From: Hydrogenovibrio halophilus DSM 15072
Lineage (GTDB): Bacteria > Pseudomonadota > Gammaproteobacteria > Thiomicrospirales > Thiomicrospiraceae
Assembly: GCF_000384235.1 (NCBI RefSeq)
Contig: NZ_KB913033.1
Coordinates: forward strand, 558,001 to 622,000
Length of the DNA: 64,000 nucleotides
Direction of reading: 5' to 3'
Shown here: in pieces, positions 53,719 through 63,941 of the stretch
Numbering within the stretch: position 1 is the first letter of the stretch
Layout of the letters: each line of letters opens with the position of its first letter
The notes under the pieces: model-generated
What the model was told of the DNA's origin: nothing
Databases searched by the model: none
The model's input: the letters and a program-made list of their open reading frames with translations, nothing else
Position numbers and translations under genes: made by a program

Positions 53719-55149
53719 TTACAAGGCCACAAACTGACGCGGCTCAAACCGATCCGCTTCCGGCATGGCCACCAGCGTGCCTTTGAGCGAATTGGGATAG
53801 GCCTCGTCAATGCGCACCTCAACAAACTGCCCGATCAGATCGGGCGAACCGGCGAAGTTGACCACGCGGTTGTTTTCGGTGCGCCCCGACACCTCGTGCA
53901 CACTGTTGCGTGACAAGCGCTCCACCAGCAGGGTCTGGGTGCTGCCGATCATGGCCTCACTGTGGGCGGCGGTCTGCTCATTGAGCAGGGTTTGCAATGC
54001 CTGCAAGCGGCGCTTTTTCATGTGCATTTCCACGTCGTCCGGCAGGCTCGCCGCCGGTGTGCCCGGACGCGGGCTGTAGATAAAGCTGAACGAGCGGTCG
54101 TAGTTCAGATCTTCGACCAGCTTCAAAGTCTGTTTGAAATCGTCGCAGGTCTCACCCGGAAAACCGATGATGAAATCGCCGCTCAAACTCAGGTTGGGGC
54201 GCAATTCACGGATTTTGCGGATGGTGGCTTTGTATTCCAGCGCCATGTGGTTGCGCTTCATCATCGCCAGCACCCGATCCGAGCCGGATTGAATCGGCAA
54301 ATGCAGATGCGAAACCAGCTCAGGCACCTCGGCGTAGCAATCGATCAGGCTCTGGGTCATTTCATTGGGGTGCGAGGTGGTATAACGAATCCGGTCGATC
54401 CCCGGCACCGCGCGCACGGCATGGATCAGCAACGCCAGATCGGCGACATCGCCATCGGGCATCTCGCCCTGATAGGCGTTCACATTCTGACCCAGCAGAT
54501 TGATTTCGCGCACGCCCTGCCCGGCCAGGGATTCGACTTCGCGCATCACATCGGCGTAAGGGCGGCTGAATTCTTCGCCGCGGGTGTAAGGCACCACACA
54601 AAACGTGCAATATTTGGAACAGCCTTCCATCACCGACACAAACGCCGAGACGCCGCTGGATTCGGGTTCGGCCAGATTGTCGAACTTTTCGATTTCCGGG
54701 AAAGAAATGTCGATCACGGCGCGTTTTTTGAGCTTTTTGTCAGCGTCGGTTTGCGCCCGCAACGCCAGCGCTTCGTCCATCATCGCCGGCAGTCGATGCA
54801 ACGTCTGAGGCCCGAAGATCACATCCACCAGCGGCGCGCGCCGGCGAATTTCCTCGCCTTCCTGCGAGGCCACACAGCCGCCGACGCCGATGATGCGATT
54901 GGGTTTGGCCGCTTTCCATTTTTTCCAGCGCCCCAGTTCGTCAAACACTTTTTCCTGGGCTTTTTCGCGCACCGAGCAGGTATTGAGCAGCAGCACATCC
55001 GCCTCTTCCGGCGTCTCGACCATGCTCAAACCGTAGGTTTTTTCCAACAGCTTGGCCATCCGGTCCGAGTCGTACTCGTTCATCTGACAGCCATAGGTTT
55101 TGATCAGTAAACCGCCTTCAAACGGGCGTGATTGCGAAGTCTGGGCCAT
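53719..55149 (-). CDS. miaB: tRNA-2-methylthio-N6-dimethylallyladenosine synthase
   Basis: MiaB is a radical SAM methylthiotransferase acting on A37 of tRNAs that read UNN codons. The 476-residue protein has the N-terminal cluster cysteines (TYGCQMN, LNTCSVR, GGCVAS), the radical SAM motif CSKYCTFC followed by VVPYTRGEE, and a C-terminal TRAM domain. Length is standard. It is 90 bp upstream of phoH on the same strand. The 153-bp gap to hemN has a 28-bp palindrome. Confidence 0.97.
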   Translation of the reverse strand: MAQTSQSRPFEGGLLIKTYGCQMNEYDSDRMAKLLEKTYGLSMVETPEEADVLLLNTCSVREKAQEKVFDELGRWKKWKAAKPNRIIGVGGCVASQEGEEIRRRAPLVDVIFGPQTLHRLPAMMDEALALRAQTDADKKLKKRAVIDISFPEIEKFDNLAEPESSGVSAFVSVMEGCSKYCTFCVVPYTRGEEFSRPYADVMREVESLAGQGVREINLLGQNVNAYQGEMPDGDVADLALLIHAVRAVPGIDRIRYTTSHPNEMTQSLIDCYAEVPELVSHLHLPIQSGSDRVLAMMKRNHMALEYKATIRKIRELRPNLSLSGDFIIGFPGETCDDFKQTLKLVEDLNYDRSFSFIYSPRPGTPAASLPDDVEMHMKKRRLQALQTLLNEQTAAHSEAMIGSTQTLLVERLSRNSVHEVSGRTENNRVVNFAGSPDLIGQFVEVRIDEAYPNSLKGTLVAMPEADRFEPRQFVAL

Positions 55150-55260
55150 AGAAATACTCGTGAAATCCGATTCTCGATTCAGGTTTGACAGAAAAGCCGA
55201 CCATTATAGCACAGCCATCCGAACACTTTCACAGTGGAAACAATCGATTAGATCAGGCCC

Positions 55261-55288
55261 CTTTTTGACCAGGCCTGGTCAAAAAGGC
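55261..55288. repeat. 28-bp perfect palindrome around ACCAGGCCTGGT, hemN-miaB gap
   Basis: The core is at 55269-55280, with arms CCTTTTTG and CAAAAAGG completing a 28-bp perfect palindrome between the hemN stop and the miaB start. The T tract precedes and the A tract follows the core on both strands, opposite to a rho-independent terminator, which needs Ts after the stem. Confidence 0.97.
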
Positions 55289-55302
55289 AGAAAGCACTTG
55301 GG

Positions 55303-56685
55303 TTAAATGACTTTGGAAAAACGGTTGGGCAGTTTGTCCTGCATATAGGCATCAAAGACCATGCAAATATTGCGGATCAGCAAACGCCCAGCGGCGGTCA
55401 CATAAATGTCCGAGTCCGACAGCGTGATCAGGCCGTCTTCCACCATCGGAGCCAGATTTGCCAGTTCTTTGGCGAAATACTCGGAAAACACAATGCCCCA
55501 CTGCTGACTCAAACGCTCGAAATTTAAATGGAAATGGCTCATCAAACGCGTGATCACATCCCGACGCAACTCATCGTCTTCCGACAGGGTCACGCCGCGA
55601 AACACCGCCAGCTCCCCCGAGTCGATCGCGGCGTAATAGTCATTGAGCGACTTGTGGTTCTGGGCGTAGGTGTTGTTGAGCAGTGAAATCGAGGTCGCGC
55701 CCATCCCGATCAAATCACACTCGGCATGGGTGGAATAGCCCTGAAAATTGCGATACAGGGTTTCTTCCCGTTGCGCCACCGCCAGCTCGTCATCGGGCTT
55801 GGCAAAGTGATCCATGCCAATGTAGATGTAACCGGCCTGCAGCAGACGTTCGGTGGCCGCATGCATAATCGCCAGCTTTTCGTCCGGCCCCGGCATCGCC
55901 GACTCGTCCATCTTCTTCTGGGTAGGGAACATGGCGGGCATGTGGGCGTAATTGAAAATCGAGAACCGATCCGGGTTCGACTCCAGCACCCGGTCCAGGG
56001 TTTTGAGAAAGCTCTGTTCGGTCTGATGCGGCAGGCCGTACATCAGGTCGATGTTGACCGACATGAACCCGCTTTCGTGGGCGGCTTCCAGTACCTCGAA
56101 GGTTTCGGATTCGGTCTGAATGCGATTGACCGCTTTCTGCACCCGCTCATCAAAATCCTGCACCCCCAGACTCATCCGGTTGAAGCCCAGTTCGCGCAGG
56201 CCCAGCACCGATTCGCGGCTGGCTTCCCGCGGATCGATCTCAATCGAGTACTCGCCCGAATCGTCGTCATGCAGATTGAAGTAACGACGCGTGGTTTCCA
56301 TCAACTGATGCATTTCATCCTGACTGATGAAAGTGGGCGTGCCGCCGCCCAGATGCAACTGGTCCACTTTGCGCGCCGGGTCAAACAGACGCGATTGCAG
56401 TTCGATTTCCTTGAACAGCCGCTTGAGATAAGGCGTGGTTTTTTTGCGATCACGGGTCCAGATTTTGTTGCAGGCACAAAAAAAGCAGACGGTGTCGCAA
56501 AACGGTATATGAAAATACAGCGACAACTGACGATTGGAGTCGTTGCTGCGTTCGGCAGCCGCCTTGTAATCGGCCACCTCAAACGCCTGATCGAACTCCA
56601 GTGCGGTGGGGTAAGAAGTGTAACGCGGCCCACTCTGGTTGTAGCGCTTGATCAATGCCTCATCAAATCGGATGGACTGTTCCAT
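55303..56685 (-). CDS. hemN: Oxygen-independent coproporphyrinogen III oxidase
   Basis: HemN makes protoporphyrinogen IX under low oxygen. The ATG at 56685 (MEQSIRFDEALIKRYN) fits the family and gives 460 residues; the open frame reaches 56718. The 4Fe-4S motif is CDTVCFFC with a further Cys (FCACNK), preceded by YFHIPF, and GGGTPTFIS and ISIGVQ-like LGVQDFDERVQKAVNR follow. No clear FNR box was found upstream. Confidence 0.95.
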   Translation of the reverse strand: MEQSIRFDEALIKRYNQSGPRYTSYPTALEFDQAFEVADYKAAAERSNDSNRQLSLYFHIPFCDTVCFFCACNKIWTRDRKKTTPYLKRLFKEIELQSRLFDPARKVDQLHLGGGTPTFISQDEMHQLMETTRRYFNLHDDDSGEYSIEIDPREASRESVLGLRELGFNRMSLGVQDFDERVQKAVNRIQTESETFEVLEAAHESGFMSVNIDLMYGLPHQTEQSFLKTLDRVLESNPDRFSIFNYAHMPAMFPTQKKMDESAMPGPDEKLAIMHAATERLLQAGYIYIGMDHFAKPDDELAVAQREETLYRNFQGYSTHAECDLIGMGATSISLLNNTYAQNHKSLNDYYAAIDSGELAVFRGVTLSEDDELRRDVITRLMSHFHLNFERLSQQWGIVFSEYFAKELANLAPMVEDGLITLSDSDIYVTAAGRLLIRNICMVFDAYMQDKLPNRFSKVI

Positions 56686-56809
56686 ATACCCTGTCTCTGC
56701 TGTGGTCAAAACCGCCATTCTACCAAAGCCGGGCGGTTTCGCCAGCGGGATTCCACTCTCTTTGCCTTAAGGTGCGACAAGGTTCGTCTTCAGAAGGATC
56801 GATCCAAAA

Positions 56810-57421
56810 TCAGCTCTCGGGCTGCAGCAAACGACCCAGTTGCGCGTAATCGCGACCGCCCAATCGGGCCAGCGGGTCCATGGCCAATGGATCGATTCCC
56901 TGATCGGCATCCAGAATCGCATCGTCGACGTGCATCGCCATCACTTCGCCGTAAATCACTGCCTGGGGCGCATGGCCAACTTCGTCCAGCCGGTGCAGGC
57001 GACAGGCCAGTGCCACCGGGCAGGCTTTCAGCCGAGGCAGGGCAAAACCGTCAAACGGCACGGTTTCCAGCCCCAGACGCGTCAGCTCCGATTCGCCATG
57101 CGCGAGGGTCGCGGCCGAATCCTGCACCGCATTGATCTGATCCGTGCCGGGCAGGTGAATCACAAAATCCTTTTGTTCAAGAATGTTGCGCCGCGTGTCC
57201 TTGGGCTCACCCGCTTCTTCACCGGCGGCTTTTTTGCCCGCTGAAATCAACACCAGCGGCGGATCGCTGCAGATGGCGGTAAAAAACGAATAGGGGGCCA
57301 GATTATGGCCGCCACTCGCTCCGTTGGCCGTCAGCACCCAGGCAATCGGTCGCGGAATGATCGCCTGCGCCAGACACTGGTAACGCGCCATGGGCGTTAA
57401 TTGTTCAAAATCCCACTGCAT
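56810..57421 (-). CDS. Flavin reductase-like FMN-binding protein
   Basis: A 203-residue protein of the flavin reductase-like (DIM6/NTAB, COG1853) family. The ATG at 57421 (MQWDFEQLTPMARYQ) is chosen because the longer frame lacks family similarity. Typical parts are IIPRPIAWVLTANGASGGHNLAPYSFFTAICSDPPLV and the FVIHLP strand. The substrate is unknown; such proteins bind FMN. A TATACT box (57463-57458) suits a -10 for this gene. It is divergent from the Amt-GGDEF gene. Confidence 0.87.
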   Translation of the reverse strand: MQWDFEQLTPMARYQCLAQAIIPRPIAWVLTANGASGGHNLAPYSFFTAICSDPPLVLISAGKKAAGEEAGEPKDTRRNILEQKDFVIHLPGTDQINAVQDSAATLAHGESELTRLGLETVPFDGFALPRLKACPVALACRLHRLDEVGHAPQAVIYGEVMAMHVDDAILDADQGIDPLAMDPLARLGGRDYAQLGRLLQPES

Positions 57422-57583
57422 GGTTTGGTCCCTTTTTCTTCTCGATGTGAAAGCGCAAGTATAACCAACCCATGGCGGGCAACAAACACCCTTTTTGCAC
57501 CATATTCGTTCAATAACATCAAAGCACATCGACCGACGGTAGCTCACAAAACCATTACTCACTCATATAAAGGCGCTTTTTTT

Positions 57584-57595
57584 ACCAGGCCTGTT
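57584..57595. repeat. Near-copy of the palindrome (11 of 12), upstream of Amt-GGDEF
   Basis: ACCAGGCCTGTT after a T tract, in the 221-bp divergent gap between the flavin reductase-like and Amt-GGDEF genes. Confidence 0.7.
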
Positions 57596-57642
57596 TCTTG
57601 CTTAAATTTATTACTACAGTCTCAGAAAAGGGCTCGCGGACC

Positions 57643-59460
57643 ATGACCATGATCGACTCCCTGTGGCTGCTGATCAGTGCCATGCTGGTGGCATTGATGC
57701 AGCCGGGCTTCACCGCGTTGGAAGCGGGCATCGCCCGCAGCAAAAACTCCATTTCCACCGCCATCAAAAACCTGAGCGATTTCCTGATCTCGTTTCTGAT
57801 TTTTGCGGTGTTTGGCGCAGGCATTCTGCTGGGCCCGTCCCTGAATGGGCTCTGGGGCCAGGACATTGGCTTTTTCTATCTGAACAATGCCGATCAGCTG
57901 GTACAGGTGCTGTTTCAGGCCATGTTTGCGTCCACCGCGGTCACGATCATTTCCGGGGCGATTGCCGAGCGCGCCAAATTCACCACCTATTTGATCATCG
58001 CGGTGGTGGTGTCGCTGTGCATCTACCCGTTTCAGGCGCACTGGGCCTGGCATGATGATGGCTGGCTGGCACAGCTCGGCTTCATCGATTTTGCCGGCTC
58101 CACCGTGGTGCATTCGGTGGGTGGCTGGGCCGCTTTGGCCGCCGTGATTCTGATCGGGCCGCGGTTCGGCCGCTTTGATCAGTCGGAACCCACGGTGTTT
58201 GAGCAGGCCAACCTCTCTTCCAGTGTGCTGGGCGTGTTCCTGATCTGGATCGGCTGGATCGGGTTCAACGGCGGCAGCGTTCTGGCTTGGGAGGCGGCGG
58301 TGATGCCGGTCATTCTCAACACCTTGCTGGCCGGGGTTTCCGGCGGACTCAGCAGCCTGGTTCTGGGCTATCAGCGCTATGGCTATTTTCACGTGGTGGA
58401 CCTGATCAACGGCGTGCTGGCGGGACTGGTGGCCATCACCGCCGGGGCGCATCTGGCGTCGCCCACGGGAGCGATGGCCGTGGGCGTTCTGGGGTATCTG
58501 GCCTACTGGTTGGGCAAGGCCGTTCTGGAAAAAGCCAAACTGGACGATGTGATCGAAGCGATCCCGGTGCACCTGTTTGCCGGTGCCGCCGGTACCCTAG
58601 CGGTGGCCGCGTTCACGCCTGACCCCTTGCAACAGTTTCTGATTCAGCTGATCGGGATCGTCAGCATTGGCGGCTTTGTGTTTCTGGTCAGCTGGAGCCT
58701 TCTCGCTCTGGTCAATCGTTTCTGGCCGTTGCGCACCTCCCACAGTGATGAAATTCTGGGGCTCAACATCAGCGAGCACAATGCCCGCGCCGCCATGTTG
58801 GACCTGGTCAGCGGCATGAACGAGCAGGCCAAAAAACAGGATTTTTCGCAAAAAGTGCTGGTGGAACCCTTTTCCGATGCCGCCGTGATCGCCAACTTCT
58901 ACAATCAGGTCACCGAAGCCTTCAATCAACTCTCATCCGAAAAGGAAGCTTTGATAAAGGAATCCCTTTACATCGCCAATTACGACCAGCTGACCGGCCT
59001 GGCAAAACGCCGCCCCCTGCTGATCGAGCTGGAAAAATGCCTGTCCGCCAGCGCCGGGGAGGAATACGCGCTGCTGTACATGGATTTGGACGGCTTCAAA
59101 GCGGTCAACGACAAACTGGGCCATCAGGCCGGGGACGCATTGCTCAAACAGGCCGCCGACCGGATCAAAGCCACGCTCTCGCATCACGACTTGGCGGCAC
59201 GCTTTGGCGGGGACGAATTTGTGATCCTGTTGCAGCGCATCGGCTCCCAAAGTCAGTTCGCGCAAACGGCTCAAGCCATGGTCGAGGCCATCGGCCAACC
59301 CTATTGGCTTGAGGATCAGCAGGTATCGCAAGTCAGCGCTTCCATTGGCGTGGTGGTTTTTTGTCCCGGCCAAAGCAAGGTCGATCCCCTGCTGCAACGC
59401 GCTGACAAGGCCATGTACAGCGCCAAAAAGCGTGGCAAAAACCAGTGGGTGATCGGCTGA
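57643..59460 (+). CDS. Ammonium transporter-like sensor fused to a GGDEF domain
   Basis: A 605-residue fusion. Residues 1-380 form an 11-helix Amt channel: LMQPGFTALEAGIARSKN near 18-35, FQAMFA with the outer Phe gate near 95, Trp134/136, Asp149 and twin histidines His157 (DFAGSTVVHSVGG) and His310 (IPVHLFAGAAG). A linker of about 80 residues leads to a GGDEF domain with YMDLDGFKAVNDKLGHQAGD and an intact GGDEF at about 522-526. The likely role is to couple ammonium sensing or transport to cyclic di-GMP synthesis. The start at 57643 is likely (57649 possible). No glnK is adjacent. Confidence 0.92.
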   Translation: MTMIDSLWLLISAMLVALMQPGFTALEAGIARSKNSISTAIKNLSDFLISFLIFAVFGAGILLGPSLNGLWGQDIGFFYLNNADQLVQVLFQAMFASTAVTIISGAIAERAKFTTYLIIAVVVSLCIYPFQAHWAWHDDGWLAQLGFIDFAGSTVVHSVGGWAALAAVILIGPRFGRFDQSEPTVFEQANLSSSVLGVFLIWIGWIGFNGGSVLAWEAAVMPVILNTLLAGVSGGLSSLVLGYQRYGYFHVVDLINGVLAGLVAITAGAHLASPTGAMAVGVLGYLAYWLGKAVLEKAKLDDVIEAIPVHLFAGAAGTLAVAAFTPDPLQQFLIQLIGIVSIGGFVFLVSWSLLALVNRFWPLRTSHSDEILGLNISEHNARAAMLDLVSGMNEQAKKQDFSQKVLVEPFSDAAVIANFYNQVTEAFNQLSSEKEALIKESLYIANYDQLTGLAKRRPLLIELEKCLSASAGEEYALLYMDLDGFKAVNDKLGHQAGDALLKQAADRIKATLSHHDLAARFGGDEFVILLQRIGSQSQFAQTAQAMVEAIGQPYWLEDQQVSQVSASIGVVVFCPGQSKVDPLLQRADKAMYSAKKRGKNQWVIG

Positions 59461-59478
59461 TGCCTGCGATCAGGCCAA

Positions 59479-61584
59479 TCAGGCCTGAGAAACCAGCCGC
59501 GCTTCCAATGCATCGATGGCTTCAACGGTCCGTTCTGAGGCCTGGGCAATTTGATCCAACAATTCGGCTTTGTCGCCCAGCATCGCCAGCTGTTTCTGCT
59601 GCAGGGCCTTCAGCATCCGCCCCAGCCGGTGATGAAAATCGGCATGCGCGGCCACCAGTTTCTGAAATTCCGGTATATCCGCCAGTTCTTCCTGGCATCT
59701 CACCAGCCATTGTCCCAACTCACATTGGTCCGACGCGCTGGCCTTGTCAGGATGGACGTCTCCCAACTGTTCGCTGTGCAAAATGTAGGTCATTCGGGTC
59801 ACCCAGGCCAGATGCGCGCGCCGAGCGGCCGCAAATTTGAAATCCCCGGTTTCCAATGCGTGACCCAGATGCAGGGTGCTGACATCAAAGGTAAAGCGTC
59901 CGACCACATCGATCAGCGTCTCGGCGGTGTGAGCCAGAGCTTCGTTTTCCTGAAAATTGGCTTCGACCTGCTGGGCATTGCTCTGCACCCCAGTGTCCAC
60001 ATCGGCCATCGCCTGGGCAATCTGACCGATGCCCTGTGCCTGTTCGCGCGCAGTGGTGGCCAAGTCTTCGGTGTGCGAACGCACCTCATCGGTGCCATCT
60101 ATCAGAATCTTCAGGCTGTCGGCGGCACGGGTCACATGCGCCGACCCCTCTTCGACTTTTTTGAGCGTGTCTTCAATCAGGCGATTGATGTGTCTGGCCG
60201 CATCGGCCGATTTCTGTGACAGGGTGCGCACCTCACCGGCCACCACCGCAAAACCACGCCCGTGCTCTCCGGCGCGCGCCGCTTCCACCGCGGCATTCAG
60301 CGCCAGCAGATTGGTCTGGAACGCAATCGAATCGATCATGCCGGTGATGTCGGCCACCTGTCTGGAGGCGTCCTGAATTTCGTGCATGGATTGCAGTGCC
60401 GCATCCATCACCTGGCCTTCCTCATGCACGGTCTGATGCAGGTTTTGTGTGAGTGTCAGCACCTTTTGCACATTGTCTTCCGACTGCTGAATGGTGGACT
60501 GAATTTCTTCGGTCGACGCAGCGGTTTCCTCCACCGCAGCCGCCTGTTTTTGGGTGGCGTCATTGAGCAGGCTGTTGCGTTCTCTCATCGACTGACTGCG
60601 ATTCTGGTTCTGGTGGCTTTCGTAATCAATCTGGGCAAACATCGAAGCCACATTGAACAAGGATCGGTTGATGATCGACTGCATCACCGCCAGAGATCCC
60701 TGATATTGACCCTCCACGCGCGCATTGAGGTTGTAATTGGACAGCCCCAACAAACTGATCTCGAATTCTTCAAATGCCTCGCGCAGATCGTTGTTGGCCC
60801 GGTTGAACCCATCACGGATCTGGGCCAAATCGCCCGGCACTTCCAGTCCGGTGGGTTTGGAAAAATCCGACACCGCCATACGCTGGGCCAGATTGGACAA
60901 ACGCCGCACCGACTCGGCCAGCTGTTGACGGGTCTGCGCCAAATGCTGCAAACAGTCTTTCCACTGCCCCTGTGCTTCCGGCAAGGGCGGCTCGGAAGAA
61001 AAATCGGCTTCGGCCAGCTCTTTCAGCCCCGCAATCAGTGTTTGCGTGACCTGACGGGTCTGATGCTGGGTGTGATTGATGTGTTGCTGCATCCGCGCAA
61101 ACACGCCACAGAACTGACCGCTCACCTCCGGGGTAAAGTCGCCGTGGGTTTGTGCCTGCAGCACGGTTTCGATCTGCCCGACGCTGCTTTCCAGATTGTC
61201 CATCAGGGTGTTGAACTTCTTGCCGATGTGCTGAATTTCATCGCGGATCGGCTGGTGCGGATAACGCACGGTCAGATCGCCCTGCTCCACCACCTTGACC
61301 ATGGCCGCATCCATGCGCTTGATCGGATTGACCACGCGATAAACCAGATACCGATCAATGGCGACAATGATCAAGCCAATCGCCACCAGATGCACCAGAA
61401 ACGACAACACAAAATAATCCGGCACCGGCTCGCTTTGCGCAATCGCCGTCTGCACCTGCTGGCCGACCCAGTTGTCATACAGGCCCAGTCCGCCCACAGA
61501 CACCACAAAAACCCCGACAAAAAACAGAAAAAAACGCCCGCGAATCCCGCCAATGCGACCGGGTTGATGACGATAGACACCCAT
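59479..61584 (-). CDS. Methyl-accepting chemotaxis protein with C-terminal CZB domain
   Basis: A 701-residue chemoreceptor. The ATG at 61584 (MGVYRHQPG) has GGGAGTGG upstream; the longer frame reaches into the divergent gap. TM1 about 17-36 and TM2 about 57-80 leave only about 20 periplasmic residues, so sensing is probably cytoplasmic. HAMP about 80-135, a further HAMP-like/PAS-less stretch, then the signalling domain with [24 protein letters not shown]. The last about 110 residues match a chemoreceptor zinc-binding domain: HLAWVTRM, CELGQWL and AHADFHHR supply the His/Cys ligands. CZB domains are known to sense zinc or hypochlorous acid. Confidence 0.92.
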   Translation of the reverse strand: MGVYRHQPGRIGGIRGRFFLFFVGVFVVSVGGLGLYDNWVGQQVQTAIAQSEPVPDYFVLSFLVHLVAIGLIIVAIDRYLVYRVVNPIKRMDAAMVKVVEQGDLTVRYPHQPIRDEIQHIGKKFNTLMDNLESSVGQIETVLQAQTHGDFTPEVSGQFCGVFARMQQHINHTQHQTRQVTQTLIAGLKELAEADFSSEPPLPEAQGQWKDCLQHLAQTRQQLAESVRRLSNLAQRMAVSDFSKPTGLEVPGDLAQIRDGFNRANNDLREAFEEFEISLLGLSNYNLNARVEGQYQGSLAVMQSIINRSLFNVASMFAQIDYESHQNQNRSQSMRERNSLLNDATQKQAAAVEETAASTEEIQSTIQQSEDNVQKVLTLTQNLHQTVHEEGQVMDAALQSMHEIQDASRQVADITGMIDSIAFQTNLLALNAAVEAARAGEHGRGFAVVAGEVRTLSQKSADAARHINRLIEDTLKKVEEGSAHVTRAADSLKILIDGTDEVRSHTEDLATTAREQAQGIGQIAQAMADVDTGVQSNAQQVEANFQENEALAHTAETLIDVVGRFTFDVSTLHLGHALETGDFKFAAARRAHLAWVTRMTYILHSEQLGDVHPDKASASDQCELGQWLVRCQEELADIPEFQKLVAAHADFHHRLGRMLKALQQKQLAMLGDKAELLDQIAQASERTVEAIDALEARLVSQA

Positions 61585-61841
61585 AAATACCACTCCCAGT
61601 AAAGACTTTGATTCCGTCAACGTCCTCACATTTAACCTTTCAAAGACTGGGGTTTGGGTGTCTGTTTTAAGACATCTGTTTGACAGCCCGGTGACAACCA
61701 CAGCCTGATTGTGGCTTTCATCCGCCCCGCCAGCCAGCCCTCTGAACCAAATCAGCCCGGGCTTATGTGTTCGAAGGCTGGCCTGCTGTTTGCTACACTG
61801 CCAAGTCACGGATTTCAATCATTTTTAAACGGAGGTTCTTC

Positions 61842-63926
61842 ATGACCATCAAGTTACGCCTGATCCTTCTTTCGCTGGTTTCCTTTGCCTCCATATTTCT
61901 TGTTGTCGCCATAAGCTTGTGGGGCGAAAACAAGCTTCATTCCACCATTATTGACAACAACCAGTTGAACGAGATCGAAGGTCTGGCCTCCTTTCAGGAA
62001 GTGTTGCTCAATGCGCACAATCAATTTGTGCTGACATTGCAGCATGACCCGGCCAGCCCGGAAATTGTCAGCATGCACGACCATCAGATCACAATGCATT
62101 TTGACAACATGGAAGGCCTGATGACCCAGGCGCGTGAACAGCTGGCCGCACTGAAAAGCCACCCCGCTTCGTCAAGATTCCGCAGCGACATTGAGCAGAT
62201 GGACACCCAAATCGAAAACTACTTTTCAATGACCGAACAAGGCATTGAGTATTATGCCAATGGCGAATTTGAACAAGCCAACCACCATTTTCTGACCCAG
62301 ATGAACCCCACCCTGGCAAGCATCATGAAAAACGTCAGAGCATTTGGGAAACGGATCACAGACCGGTCCAAACAAGCGCAGGTCGAAGCGGCCGAATTTT
62401 CCGACTTTCTGTTCAAATTAATCATGATTTCCGGGCTGATCTTCCTGGGCATCATTGGTGCCATCTCCTGGATGCTGACCCAATCGATTCGCAAGGGCAT
62501 TCAGTCGTCGGTCAACGACGTGCTGGATGTGGCCAACGGCATGAACTTTGACCGCACCTTGCCAGCACGCAAAGACGAGTTGGGCGAGGTGGCTTCGGCT
62601 CTCAACAAAATGTTTGGGGCCATCAAGACCAGTATTTCCGAAACCAATCAGGTGGTTTCCGCCATCGCCGAAGGCGACTTCAGCAAACGGATCGACTCCC
62701 CTCAGAAAGGCGATCTGGACGCGCTCAAACAAGGCGTGAATGCGTCCGCTGACAGCGTCGATTTCATGATGAACGAGCTCTCCAAAATCATGACCGCTCT
62801 GCAGCAGGGCCGATTCGACGTGCAAATGGACGAAAAAGTCCCCGAGGCTTTCAGCCAGCAGGTCGATGACGCCATGCACAGCATCAACACCGTGATGGTG
62901 GAAATCAATGATGTGATGGCAGCCATGAACCAGGGCGAGTTCAACCATCGGGTCAAGGTGTCCGCCAGAGGCCAGCTCAAAGAACTCAAGGACAACGTCA
63001 ATCAATCCATCGACTCGCTCGAAAGCGCCATCGCCGACATCAAACGCGTGGTGGTGGCCCAATCCGAAGGCGATTTGACCCAAAGCATCGACAACCACTA
63101 TGAAGGCGAACTGGCGGTGCTCAAAAAAGCGATCAACCAATCGATCTCGGCACTGGACGACATCGTCTCCATCACCATCGAGACGGCCAACACCGTGTCC
63201 ACCGCCGCCGACGAAGTGGCGCAGGGTTCGGCCGATTTGAGCCAGCGGGTACAGGAACAGGCCGCGTCAATCGAACAGAGCAGCGCCACCATGGAAGAAT
63301 TCAGCGCCGCTGTGCAAAACAACGCCAAAAGCGCGTCGGACGAGACCGAAATCGAGCATCAGGTCGAATCCAAAGCCAAAACGGCGGCGGATGTGATGTC
63401 AGAGACCATTGAAGCCATGACCGCGATTCAGGATTCCAGTCACAAAATCTCGGAAATTGTGACCCTGATCGACGGCATTGCCTTCCAGACCAACCTTCTG
63501 GCGCTCAATGCGGCGGTCGAAGCGGCCCGTGCCGGTGAACACGGTCGCGGCTTTGCCGTGGTCGCGGGCGAAGTGCGCGCACTGGCACAAAAATCGGCCG
63601 ACGCAGCCAAAGACATCACCTCGCTGATCAATGAAAGCGTGAAACGGATAGATCACGGTACCAAGCTGGCCACGGAATCGGGCGAGGTGATTCAGGAAAT
63701 CACCCAGTCGATCGACAGTGTGACCAAAATGAGTGATCAGATATCGCAATCGTCCGGTGAACAGGCCAAAGGCGTGGCCCAACTGGAAACCGCGATTTCA
63801 CAGATCGACGAAGTCACGCAACAGAATGCGGCGCTGGTCGAGCAAACCTCGGCCGCTGCCGAAAGCATGCAGGAACAAGCGACCCGACTCAGTCAGCGCA
63901 TGAGCTTTTTCAAAACCAAGCGCTGA
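61842..63926 (+). CDS. Methyl-accepting chemotaxis protein with repeated HAMP-like segments
   Basis: A 694-residue chemoreceptor. The ATG at 61842 has GGAGG nine bases upstream. TM1 about 8-28 and TM2 about 190-212 enclose a helical periplasmic domain of about 160 residues. Between TM2 and the signalling domain (from about 450) lie repeated HAMP-like units, seen as three similar segments ending in [19 protein letters not shown] and EGDLTQSID. The tip [20 protein letters not shown] is intact. It is divergent from the CZB receptor across 257 bp without a clear sigma-28 promoter. Confidence 0.93.
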   Translation: MTIKLRLILLSLVSFASIFLVVAISLWGENKLHSTIIDNNQLNEIEGLASFQEVLLNAHNQFVLTLQHDPASPEIVSMHDHQITMHFDNMEGLMTQAREQLAALKSHPASSRFRSDIEQMDTQIENYFSMTEQGIEYYANGEFEQANHHFLTQMNPTLASIMKNVRAFGKRITDRSKQAQVEAAEFSDFLFKLIMISGLIFLGIIGAISWMLTQSIRKGIQSSVNDVLDVANGMNFDRTLPARKDELGEVASALNKMFGAIKTSISETNQVVSAIAEGDFSKRIDSPQKGDLDALKQGVNASADSVDFMMNELSKIMTALQQGRFDVQMDEKVPEAFSQQVDDAMHSINTVMVEINDVMAAMNQGEFNHRVKVSARGQLKELKDNVNQSIDSLESAIADIKRVVVAQSEGDLTQSIDNHYEGELAVLKKAINQSISALDDIVSITIETANTVSTAADEVAQGSADLSQRVQEQAASIEQSSATMEEFSAAVQNNAKSASDETEIEHQVESKAKTAADVMSETIEAMTAIQDSSHKISEIVTLIDGIAFQTNLLALNAAVEAARAGEHGRGFAVVAGEVRALAQKSADAAKDITSLINESVKRIDHGTKLATESGEVIQEITQSIDSVTKMSDQISQSSGEQAKGVAQLETAISQIDEVTQQNAALVEQTSAAAESMQEQATRLSQRMSFFKTKR

Positions 63927-63941
63927 TACCACTGCCAGGCC

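Noticed and set aside
55261-55288. Palindrome as a bidirectional terminator of hemN and miaB
   Set aside because: T and A tracts are on the wrong sides of the stem for rho-independent termination, and the same motif occurs within coding regions.
61585-61841. Sigma-28 flagellar promoters for the two divergent chemoreceptors
   Set aside because: No TAAA-N15-GCCGATAA-like sequence could be found on either strand.
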